Below, one piece after another: positions 16,638 through 23,807 of a DNA stretch of 64,000 bases. The first letter of the stretch is position 1. Every line of letters begins with the position of its first letter. Source of the stretch: Streptomyces sp. SID13726 (GTDB lineage: Bacteria > Actinomycetota > Actinomycetes > Streptomycetales > Streptomycetaceae); assembly GCF_010548375.1 (NCBI RefSeq), contig NZ_JAAGLY010000035.1:1-64000 (forward strand), in the 5' to 3' direction. The notes under the pieces are model-generated. The model was not told where the DNA came from. It saw only the letters and a list, made by a program, of their open reading frames with translations, and did not search any database. The position numbers were made by a program, and so were the translations under genes.

Positions 16638-18137
16638 TCAGGCCACGAAGGTGCGCGGCGACTCCCCCGCCCCGGACCCCCCGCTCTCCACGATCCGCGC
16701 CGCCGCGGCCAACCTGGCCGCGGCCTCCTCGGCCACGGCTCCCCCGACGGTGAACGGCAGCCGCAGATAGCCCTCGAAGGCCCCGTCGACCCCGAACCGC
16801 GGCCCCGACGGCACCCGTACGCCCAGCCGCTCGCCCACCTCGGCGATCCGCGACCCGGACAGCCCCCCGGTGCGCACCCACAGCGTCAGCCCGCCCTGCG
16901 GCACGTCAAATTCCCATGACGGCAGCTCCTTGCGCAGCGCGGTCACCAGGGCGTCCCGGTTCTCCCGGGCCTGCCCCCGGCGCAGTTCGTTGGCCTGCTC
17001 CCAGCCCCCGGTGCTGAACAGCCAGTTCACGGCCAGCTGCTCCAGCACCGGCGTCCCGAGATCGGCGTAGGCCCGGGCCGCGACCAGGCTGCGGATCACG
17101 TCCGGCGCGGCCCGCACCCAGCCGATCCGCATCCCCGCCCAGAACGCCTTGCTCGCGGAACCGACGGTGACGACGGTCGAGCCGGCCGGGTCGAAGGCGC
17201 AGACGGGGCGCGGCATCGAGACGTCGTCGTCGAGCCACAGCTCGGTCATCGTCTCGTCGGCGACCAGCACGGTCCCGGCGGAGCGCGCCGCCTCGACCAG
17301 CTGCCGCCGCTGGTCCTCGCCGGCGAGCGCGCCGGTCGGGTTGTGGAAGTCGGCGACCACATAGGCGATCCGCGGCGCCGCGTCCCGCAGCACCTGCCGC
17401 CAGCGGTCCAGGTCCCAGCCGGTCAGCCCCTCCGCCATGGCGACGGGCACCAGCCGGGCGCCCGCCTCCCGCATCAGCTGGAGGATGTTGGCGTAGGACG
17501 GCGACTCGACCGCGATGCGTTCGCCCCGGCCACCGAAGAGATGGCAGATCGCGTCGATCGCGCCCATCGCGCCGGTCGTCACCATGATCTGCTCGGGCAT
17601 CGTCGGGATCCCGCGCGCGGTGTACCGGTCGGCGATCATCGCCCGCAGCGCCGGCAGTCCCGCCGGATAGTCGCCGTGCGTATGGGCGTACGGCGGCAGC
17701 TCCTCCAGGGCTCCCTGCACCGCCCGGGTCAGCCACGGCTCCGGGGCGGGCAGCGCCGCGCAGCCCAGGTCGATCATCGAGCCGAGGGTCTCGGGCGGCA
17801 AGGGCTCCAGGCCGCGCGCGGGGAGCGGGTTCCCGGCGGGTACGGCCGTCCAGCTGCCCGCGCCGCGCCGGGACTCCAGGAATCCCTCGGCGCGCAACGC
17901 CTCGTAGGCCGCCGCGACGGTCGTACGGCTGACGGAGAGGGAGAGGGCCAGCTCGCGTTCGGCGGGCAGGCGGGCGGCCACCGGGACGCGTCCTTCCAGG
18001 ACCAGCAGGCGGATGCCGTCGGCCAGGGCGCGGTAGGCGGGCGGGCGGCGGGTGCCGGGGCCGGCCGGACGGTCCTGCTGGGAGTTGAGCAGCCGGGCCA
18101 GCTGTGCGGCGCCCACCGCCGAGGTCCACTGCGCCAC
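16638..18137 (-). CDS. MocR/PdxR-type regulator, YczR-like (GntR HTH + aminotransferase fold)
   Basis: 499 residues from GTG 18137 (VAQWTSAVGAAQLARLL), with AAGGTGG upstream. The N-terminal GntR helix-turn-helix is YRALADGIRLLVLEGRVP, then RELALSLSVSRTTVAAAYEAL. A fold-type I aminotransferase domain follows, with VADFHNPTG (PLP-binding Asn region) and VTVGSASKAFWAGMRIGW, whose Lys should form the PLP aldimine. It is divergent from a YczE-family membrane gene, the genomic hallmark of the YczR subgroup of MocR regulators. It probably controls the neighbour through the repeats at 18170-18185. Confidence 0.9.
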   Translation of the reverse strand: MAQWTSAVGAAQLARLLNSQQDRPAGPGTRRPPAYRALADGIRLLVLEGRVPVAARLPAERELALSLSVSRTTVAAAYEALRAEGFLESRRGAGSWTAVPAGNPLPARGLEPLPPETLGSMIDLGCAALPAPEPWLTRAVQGALEELPPYAHTHGDYPAGLPALRAMIADRYTARGIPTMPEQIMVTTGAMGAIDAICHLFGGRGERIAVESPSYANILQLMREAGARLVPVAMAEGLTGWDLDRWRQVLRDAAPRIAYVVADFHNPTGALAGEDQRRQLVEAARSAGTVLVADETMTELWLDDDVSMPRPVCAFDPAGSTVVTVGSASKAFWAGMRIGWVRAAPDVIRSLVAARAYADLGTPVLEQLAVNWLFSTGGWEQANELRRGQARENRDALVTALRKELPSWEFDVPQGGLTLWVRTGGLSGSRIAEVGERLGVRVPSGPRFGVDGAFEGYLRLPFTVGGAVAEEAAARLAAAARIVESGGSGAGESPRTFVA

Positions 18138-18169
18138 TGAAATCAGTCCACCTTCCCCGAATTGGCCAT

Positions 18170-18185
18170 GGATGGCGTGCCATCC
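18170..18185. promoter_or_regulatory. Inverted repeat, candidate MocR operator
   Basis: GGATGGC-GT-GCCATCC is a perfect 7-bp inverted repeat in the 100-base divergent gap between the MocR gene and yczE. A related half site GGCCAT lies immediately to its left, giving the direct-plus-inverted arrangement often reported for MocR operators. Confidence 0.5.
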
Positions 18186-18237
18186 CGAGCCACAGGGTGT
18201 CATGTGTCAGGCCACTACCACCACAGGGGGACCCGTC

Positions 18238-18891
18238 TTGTCCACGCAGAGCCGTCTCGGGCGACGGTTGATCCAGCTGTACGTCGGACTCGCGCTGTAC
18301 GGGGCCAGCTCCGCGCTGCTCGTCGAGGCGAGCCTGGGCCTGGAGCCCTGGAACGTGCTGCACCAGGGCCTCGCCGAGCTGACCGGGCTGTCGATCGGGG
18401 TCGTGTCGATCATCGTCGGCGCGGCGGTGCTGCTCCTGTGGATCCCGTTGCGCCAGCGGCCCGGCCTCGGCACGGTCTCCAACGTCTTCGTGGTCGGCAT
18501 CGCCATGGACGCCACTCTCGCCGCCGTCCCGGAGGTGCACGGGTTCGCCGTACGGATCCCCCTCATGCTGACCGGCATCCTGCTCAACGGTGTGGCGACC
18601 GGTCTCTATATCGCCGCCAGCTTCGGACCCGGCCCGCGGGACGGTCTGATGACCGGGCTGCACCGGCGGACCGGGCGCTCGATCCGGCTGATGCGGACCG
18701 CGGTCGAGGTGGCCGTGGTGGTCACGGGGTTCGCCCTCGGCGGCACGATCGGCGTCGGGACCGTCCTCTACGCGGTGTCCATCGGCCCGCTCGCCCAGCT
18801 CTTCCTGCGGGTGTTCGCCGTGTCCCCGGCATCCGACGGCAGCACGGTCGTTGCCGCCGGGCAACCGCGGGGAGCGATACTGCGTCCGTGA
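18238..18891 (+). CDS. YczE/YyaS/YitT-like integral membrane protein
   Basis: About 217 residues. I prefer the TTG at 18238 (MSTQSRLGRRLIQLY), because AGGGGG sits seven bases upstream; an ATG at 18202 would add 12 residues but lacks a clear ribosome site. It has about five membrane segments (LYVGLALYGASSALLVE, VVSIIVGAAVLLLWIPL and others) and the conserved GLYIAASFGPGPRDGLMTGL signature of the YczE family. It is divergent from a MocR regulator and ends in a 4-base overlap with a glycerophosphodiesterase gene. The transported or sensed molecule is unknown. Confidence 0.82.
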   Translation: MSTQSRLGRRLIQLYVGLALYGASSALLVEASLGLEPWNVLHQGLAELTGLSIGVVSIIVGAAVLLLWIPLRQRPGLGTVSNVFVVGIAMDATLAAVPEVHGFAVRIPLMLTGILLNGVATGLYIAASFGPGPRDGLMTGLHRRTGRSIRLMRTAVEVAVVVTGFALGGTIGVGTVLYAVSIGPLAQLFLRVFAVSPASDGSTVVAAGQPRGAILRP

Positions 18892-19655
18892 CCTCGCGGA
18901 TACGCCACCCCTACCTCGACCATCCCGGCCCGATCCCCTTCGCCCACCGGGGCGGGGCGGCGGACGGGCTGGAGAACACCACGTTCCAGTTCCGGCGGGC
19001 GGTCGAGGCGGGTTACCGGTACCTGGAGACCGACGTCCACGCCACCGCGGACGGCAGGCTGGTCGCCTTCCACGACACCACGCTGGACCGGGTGACCGAC
19101 GGCGTGGGCCGGATAGGCGACCTGCCCTGGGCCGAGGTGAGCCACGCGCGCGTGGCGGGCAAGGAGCCGGTACCGCTCTTCGAGGAGCTGCTGGAGACCT
19201 TCCCCGAGGCCCGCTGGAACGTCGACGTCAAGGCCGAGCCGGCCCTTCAGCCGCTCCTCGACCTGATCGAGCGCACCGACACCTGGGACCGGATCTGCGT
19301 CGGCTCCTTCTCCGAGGCCCGCGTGATGCGCGCCCAGCGGCTGGCCGGACCGCGCCTGGCGACGTCGTACGGCACCCGGGGCGTGCTCAATCTCAGGCTG
19401 CGCTCCTGGGGAGTGCCCGCGACCCTGCGCCGTTCGGCCGTCGCCGCCCAGGTGCCGGAGGCCCAGTCGGGCATCCAGGTGGTCGACCACCGCTTCGTGC
19501 GCACCGCCCACGCGCGCGGGCTCCAGGTGCACGTGTGGACCATCAACGATCCCGATCGCATGCACCGGCTCCTGGACCTGGGAGTCGATGGCATCATGAC
19601 CGATCACATCGACACACTGCGCAAGGTCATGGAGGACCGGGGCGTCTGGGTCTGA
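18888..19655 (+). CDS. Glycerophosphodiester phosphodiesterase
   Basis: 255 residues from a GTG overlapping the yczE-like stop. GDPD motifs are present: PFAHRGGAADGLENTTFQF (His and Arg), YLETDVHATADGRLVAFHDTTLDRVTDG (Glu/Asp metal ligands and catalytic His), NVDVKAEP and VHVWTINDPDRM. There is no signal peptide, so it acts in the cytoplasm on glycerophosphodiesters, releasing glycerol-3-phosphate and an alcohol. Translational coupling with a YczE protein is notable, but the link is not understood. Confidence 0.92.
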   Translation: MTSRIRHPYLDHPGPIPFAHRGGAADGLENTTFQFRRAVEAGYRYLETDVHATADGRLVAFHDTTLDRVTDGVGRIGDLPWAEVSHARVAGKEPVPLFEELLETFPEARWNVDVKAEPALQPLLDLIERTDTWDRICVGSFSEARVMRAQRLAGPRLATSYGTRGVLNLRLRSWGVPATLRRSAVAAQVPEAQSGIQVVDHRFVRTAHARGLQVHVWTINDPDRMHRLLDLGVDGIMTDHIDTLRKVMEDRGVWV

Positions 19656-19709
19656 CACCCGCGTCCCCCGCTCCCGGTCCGCGCACGGCACCTTGACGGG
19701 GAGGCACGG

Positions 19710-21065
19710 GTGGGCACCGACACCGTGCGGGCGGGCTCGGCGGACGAGTCCGCCGAACGGCGGCGCGAGCAGCGCGGCTGGTACTTCTACGACTGGGCGT
19801 GCTCCGTCTACTCGACGAGCGTGCTCACCGTGTTCCTCGGCCCCTATCTGACGTCGGTCGCCAAGAACGCGGCGGACGCGGACGGCTATGTCCACCCCCT
19901 GGGCATCCCGGTGCGCGCCGGTTCCTTCTTCGCGTACTCGGTGTCCCTGTCGGTGATCGTGGCCGTGCTGGTGATGCCCCTGGTGGGCGCCGCCGCCGAC
20001 CGCACGGGCCGCAAGAAGCCCCTGTTGGCGGCCGCCGCCTACACCGGGGCCGCGGCGACGACCGCCATGTTCTTCCTCGGCGGCGACCGCTATCTCCTCG
20101 GCGGGGTCCTCCTGGTCGTCGCGAACGCCGCGCAGTCCGTGGCGGCCATGCTCTACAACTCCTATCTCCCGCAGATCGCCCCGCCCGACGAACGCGACGC
20201 GGTCTCCTCCAAGGGCTGGGCGTTCGGCTACGCGGCGGGCTCCCTGGTGCTGGTGGTCAATCTCGTCCTGTACACGGGCCACGAGTCCTTCGGCCTCTCG
20301 GAGGGCACGGCGGTCCGTATCTGCCTGGCCTCGGCCGGGCTGTGGTGGGGCGCGTTCGCCGTGATCCCGCTACGCCGGCTGCGCGACCGCCGCTCCGTCG
20401 CCCGGGCGGCGAAGGAGCCCACGGCTCCCGGCCTCCGGCAGCTCGCGGCGACCGTCCGGGACATGCGCCGCCACCCGCTCACCCTCGCCTTCCTGCTGGC
20501 CTACCTCGTCTACAACGACGGCATCCAGACCGTGATCTCCCAGGCGTCGATCTACGGCTCCGAGGAGCTGGGGCTCGGACAGTCCACCCTCATCGCCGCC
20601 GTGCTCCTGGTCCAGGTGCTCGCGGTGGCGGGGGCGCTGGCGCTCGGCCGGCTCGCCCGGACGTACGGGGCCAAGCGGACGATCCTCGGCTCCCTGGTCG
20701 CCTGGGCGGCGGTCCTGGGCGCCGGGTACTTCCTGCCCGCCGGCGCGCCCGTCTGGTTCTTCGTGCTGGCCGCCGGCATCGGTCTGGTGCTGGGCGGCAG
20801 CCAGGCCCTGTCCCGCTCCCTGTTCTCGCATCTCGTCCCGCCGGGCAAGGAGGCCGAATATTTCTCGGCGTACGAGATGAGCGACCGGGGCATGAGCTGG
20901 CTGGGCCCGCTTCTGTTCGGGCTCACCTACCAGCTAACAGGAAGTTATCGGGATGCGATCATCTCGCTCGTGGCCTTCTTCGTCATCGGGTTCGTGCTGC
21001 TCGCACGGGTTCCGGTGGGGCGGGCGATCAGCGACGCGGGCAATCCCGTTCCGGAAAGGATTTAG
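19710..21065 (+). CDS. MFS transporter, UMF1/Atg22-like family
   Basis: 451 residues from GTG 19710 with a GGGGAGG ribosome site. It opens RREQRGWYFYDWACSVYSTSV, the UMF1 family start. About 12 membrane segments follow, with ADRTGRKKPLL in the 2-3 loop and GGSQALSRSLFSHLVPPGKEAEYFSAYE near segment 10, a family signature. Atg22 relatives export amino acids from the vacuole; bacterial substrates are unknown. It is 54 bases downstream of the glycerophosphodiesterase gene and may share its transcript. Confidence 0.9.
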   Translation: MGTDTVRAGSADESAERRREQRGWYFYDWACSVYSTSVLTVFLGPYLTSVAKNAADADGYVHPLGIPVRAGSFFAYSVSLSVIVAVLVMPLVGAAADRTGRKKPLLAAAAYTGAAATTAMFFLGGDRYLLGGVLLVVANAAQSVAAMLYNSYLPQIAPPDERDAVSSKGWAFGYAAGSLVLVVNLVLYTGHESFGLSEGTAVRICLASAGLWWGAFAVIPLRRLRDRRSVARAAKEPTAPGLRQLAATVRDMRRHPLTLAFLLAYLVYNDGIQTVISQASIYGSEELGLGQSTLIAAVLLVQVLAVAGALALGRLARTYGAKRTILGSLVAWAAVLGAGYFLPAGAPVWFFVLAAGIGLVLGGSQALSRSLFSHLVPPGKEAEYFSAYEMSDRGMSWLGPLLFGLTYQLTGSYRDAIISLVAFFVIGFVLLARVPVGRAISDAGNPVPERI

Positions 21066-21151
21066 CGTTCAACACGAAAGCGCTGTAGTGTACGCGTTTG
21101 GCCTGCCAGGCGTACCGTTACTGCGCGTCAAAGATGCCGAAACGCTGGGTG

Positions 21152-21169
21152 ACATCTGCTAGCAGATGT
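21152..21169. promoter_or_regulatory. 18-bp perfect palindrome upstream of rbpA
   Basis: ACATCTGCT-AGCAGATGT is a perfect palindrome with no spacer. It lies about 80 bases before the sigma-R promoter of rbpA and about 90 bases after the UMF1 gene. It has no U-tract, so a regulatory site is more likely than a terminator. Confidence 0.6.
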
Positions 21170-21245
21170 GACAAACCGGGCGCTGGTGGGTACAACAAGG
21201 GGCGGCTACGACGGCGACGCATGACCCGGAACGGGACTCGGAACG

Positions 21246-21271
21246 GGAATCTTTACCGCCGACCGGACGTT
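21246..21271 (+). promoter_or_regulatory. Sigma-R type promoter of rbpA
   Basis: GGAAT at 21246-21250, exactly 18 bases, then GTT at 21269-21271 match the sigma-R (thiol-oxidative stress) consensus GGAAT-N18-GTT. It lies about 60 bases before the rbpA start, and S. coelicolor rbpA is a known sigma-R target. Confidence 0.85.
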
Positions 21272-21332
21272 GACCGGATGACGACGACAGCGACACCTGT
21301 CCTGTGGGCGACAAGCCCGGGAGGCACGATTC

Positions 21333-21707
21333 ATGAGTGAGCGAGCTCTTCGCGGCACGCGCCTCGTGGTGACCAGCTACGAGACGGACCGCGGCATCGA
21401 CCTGGCCCCGCGCCAGGCCGTGGAGTACGCATGCGAGAAGGGGCATCGCTTCGAGATGCCCTTCTCGGTCGAGGCGGAGATCCCGCCGGAGTGGGAGTGC
21501 AAGGTCTGCGGGGCCCAGGCACTCCTCGTGGACGGCGACGGCCCTGAAGAGAAGAAGGCCAAGCCCGCGCGTACACATTGGGACATGCTGATGGAGCGAC
21601 GCACCCGTGAGGAACTCGAAGAGGTCCTCGAGGAGCGTCTGGCGGTTCTGCGATCCGGGGCGATGAACATCGCGGTTCATCCCCGGGACAGCCGCAAGTC
21701 GGCCTAG
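21333..21707 (+). CDS. rbpA: RNA polymerase-binding protein RbpA
   Basis: 124 residues. The protein starts MSERALRGTRLVVTSYETDRG. The core domain has CEKGHRFEMPF and WECKVCGAQALL; the Cys and His residues of this stretch are the zinc ligands in Streptomyces RbpA. The C-terminal sigma-interaction domain carries RTHWDMLMERRTREELEEVL. RbpA binds principal sigma factors and RNA polymerase, stabilises the open complex, and contributes to growth rate and rifampicin tolerance. A textbook sigma-R promoter lies upstream and a 17-bp stem terminator downstream. Confidence 0.97.
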   Translation: MSERALRGTRLVVTSYETDRGIDLAPRQAVEYACEKGHRFEMPFSVEAEIPPEWECKVCGAQALLVDGDGPEEKKAKPARTHWDMLMERRTREELEEVLEERLAVLRSGAMNIAVHPRDSRKSA

Positions 21708-21750
21708 TCCCGCCAGCGGGGCCGAACCGAGAAAACAGCGCACGAAGTAA

Positions 21751-21791
21751 CCGCGGGCGCCGTACGTGAAGTCGACGTACGGCGCCCGCGG
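21751..21791. terminator. Strong 17-bp stem terminator between rbpA and fxsA
   Basis: A perfect 17-bp stem (left arm begins CCGCGGGCGCCGTACGT, right arm is its exact complement) with a 7-base loop GAAGTCG, followed by TTTCG. It lies between the convergent rbpA and fxsA stops and probably terminates both. Confidence 0.9.
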
Positions 21792-21837
21792 TTTCGTGCT
21801 GTCCGCACCCCGGGGAACCGGAGAGCCAGGACGGAGG

Positions 21838-22398
21838 TCAGCCCGTCAGCGGAGGCCGCGTGGCGTCCCCCTGCTCGGGGCGGTCGTCGCGGATGACCTC
21901 GCCCTGGACCACCTTGCCGTCGGGGCGGTGCATCCGGGCCTGCTGGAAGGCGTCGCCCAGGGTGCCCGGGGCGGCGGCGCGGAGCTTGCGGTCGAAGGTG
22001 CGCTCGGCATAGCGGGCGACGGCCTTCTGGACCGGCGGGATCAGCAGGAGCAGGCCCACCGCGTCGGAGATCAGACCGGGGAGCATGAGGAGCAGGCCGC
22101 CCAGCATCATCAGGCCGTTGCCACCGCTGCCCGAGTCCGACGGGGCCCCGCCGCGCTGGAGCGCCTCGTTCAGGTTCTGGAAGGCGCGGCGGCCCGCCCG
22201 CTTGATCACCACCGAGCCCAGCACGAACCCGGCGACCAGCAGCAGGAACACCGCGAACCCGCTCGCCGCGCCCGCGACCACGGTCAGCAGCCAGATCTCC
22301 AGCACCAGCCAGGCCGCGATGGCCAGCGGCAGGAAGGTGCGCATACGGGAGCGGCGGGGCCGGGCGGGGTACGTGGGAGTGGGAGCGCCAGTCGTCAT
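21838..22398 (-). CDS. fxsA: FxsA family membrane protein
   Basis: 186 residues. Four hydrophobic stretches include FLPLAIAAWLVLEIWLLTVV, FAVFLLLVAGFVLGSVVI and MLGGLLLMLPGLISDAVGLLLLIPPV. The last contains the FxsA signature (Gly-Leu-Leu-Leu, then LPGLISDAVG). The C-terminal ~65 residues are hydrophilic and cytoplasmic. The E. coli homologue relieves F-plasmid exclusion of phage T7; the normal role is unknown. Convergent with rbpA across a strong terminator. Confidence 0.92.
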   Translation of the reverse strand: MTTGAPTPTYPARPRRSRMRTFLPLAIAAWLVLEIWLLTVVAGAASGFAVFLLLVAGFVLGSVVIKRAGRRAFQNLNEALQRGGAPSDSGSGGNGLMMLGGLLLMLPGLISDAVGLLLLIPPVQKAVARYAERTFDRKLRAAAPGTLGDAFQQARMHRPDGKVVQGEVIRDDRPEQGDATRPPLTG

Positions 22399-22470
22399 AC
22401 GTCCAGTGTGCCTGGGCGCGGCTCAGCACGGCATAAGGGGACGATCAACCGCGCCTGTGAGGTCGTACGC

Positions 22471-23265
22471 CTACGGCTGTGGGCGCTTTCCCCGGGCTGT
22501 GATCCTGCCGACCCGCTCCCCCACGCCCCAGGTGGTGACCCGCCACAGGGCCTCCACCAGGATGTCGCGGCTCATCTTGGAGTCGCCCAGCTCGCGCTCG
22601 ACGAAGGTGATCGGCACCTCGACGACGTGGTAGCCGGCCTTGACCGAGCGGCGGGCGAGGTCGACCTGGAAGCAGTAGCCCTGGGAGGCGACGTCGTCGA
22701 GGCCGAGGCCTTCGAGGGTCTCGCGGCGGAAGGCGCGGTAGCCGCCGGTGATGTCCCGCAGGGGGAGGTCGAGGGCGACGCGGGAGTAGAGGCTGCCGCC
22801 GCGGGAGATGAACTCGCGGGACTTCGGCCAGTTCACGACCCGGCCGCCGGGCACCCAGCGGGAGCCGAGGACGAGGTCGGCGCCCTTGAGGGCGGTCAGC
22901 AGGCGGGGCAGCTCCTCGGGCTGGTGGGAGCCGTCGGCGTCCATCTCGACCAGGACGCCGTAGCCGTTCTCCAGCCCCCAGCGGAAGCCCGCGAGGTAGG
23001 CGGCGCCGAGGCCCTCCTTGCCCTTGCGGTGCAGTACCTGGACGTGGTCGTCCTCGGCGGCCAGTTCGTCCGCCAGCTTGCCGGTGCCGTCGGGGCTGTT
23101 GTCGTCGGCCACGAGAATGTGCGCCTCGGGGACGGACTTGCGCACCCGGCCGACGATGGCCTTGATGTTCTCCGCCTCGTTGTAGGTCGGAATGATCACC
23201 AATGCCGTGCCGAGCGGGCCGAACCGCCTCCCGGGTGCCGTGAGAGTCCCGTCGCCGTCGTTCAC
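22471..23265 (-). CDS. ppm1: Polyprenol monophosphomannose synthase
   Basis: 264 residues. A GT2 catalytic domain: ALVIIPTYNEAENI at residues 21-34, ADDNSPDGTGKLADEL, and the DxD motif in VEMDADGSHQPEEL (residues 109-111), then LGSRWVPGGRVVNWPKSREFISRGG. It transfers mannose from GDP-Man to polyprenyl phosphate at the inner membrane face, the donor for protein O-mannosylation and mannolipids. No fused Lnt domain is present, unlike some mycobacterial Ppm1 proteins. The terminal helix pair of eukaryotic DPM1 is also absent. Confidence 0.95.
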   Translation of the reverse strand: MNDGDGTLTAPGRRFGPLGTALVIIPTYNEAENIKAIVGRVRKSVPEAHILVADDNSPDGTGKLADELAAEDDHVQVLHRKGKEGLGAAYLAGFRWGLENGYGVLVEMDADGSHQPEELPRLLTALKGADLVLGSRWVPGGRVVNWPKSREFISRGGSLYSRVALDLPLRDITGGYRAFRRETLEGLGLDDVASQGYCFQVDLARRSVKAGYHVVEVPITFVERELGDSKMSRDILVEALWRVTTWGVGERVGRITARGKRPQP

Positions 23266-23807
23266 TGCTGCCCCTTCGAGTCATTACGCAGGCGTCCACC
23301 ATAGTGCGCACGGCCTGCGATGACGTGACAAGGCGTTCGTATGCTGGTGTCGTTTCCACAAGAGCGGGGTAAGAGTCCGATTTTCAGCCGTTGTGGCGAA
23401 ATCCGCGCTGTCGCTGCGGATGGGGGCCCGGCGCCCTTCGGGCCGACCTGGGGCCCGCTGGCTGCGGGTCGACCGAAAGCCGTTGTCTACTGAGCGCCCG
23501 GGCCCCACCCGGGTCACACCTCCCCGACCGGACGGAACGTTCCGTCGCCGTGGCGCGGGCGCTGGGCCTGGCTCCCAGTTTCGGTGCGGCGCACCGTCCC
23601 TGACCCAGCGGCGCTGCGACGAGTGGGCGGAAGTTCCCGATCGGGCGTCCGGTGGTGGACTCGGCCGAACCTACCCGCCCCTTGCCGTCAGCTGTCAACA
23701 CTCGTTTGACCTGGGCGTCTTTCGTCAACGCCCTGGTCAGCGGGGAGGATGCGCAGGTCGCGCGACAGGGGGCCGACGGCCGATCGGTGCCGCGCCACCC
23801 CCGGAGA
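23266..23807. other. 542-base non-coding region rich in inverted repeats
   Basis: No frame here looks coding. The region includes the ppm1 upstream side (23266-23350) and sequence beyond the amidohydrolase stop. Structured elements: CCCGGG-CCCCA-CCCGGG near 23500, the perfect 16-bp palindrome GACGGAAC-GTTCCGTC (23531-23546), CGGTGC-GGC-GCACCG (23582-23596), and a Thr/Val-poor, unusually pyrimidine-biased stretch around 23680-23740. The density of stems would suit a structured RNA, but I recognise no known family. Confidence 0.5.

Noticed and set aside
23266..23807. RNase P, tmRNA, SRP or 6S RNA in the largest gap
   Set aside because: None of the conserved signature segments of those RNAs could be found on either strand.
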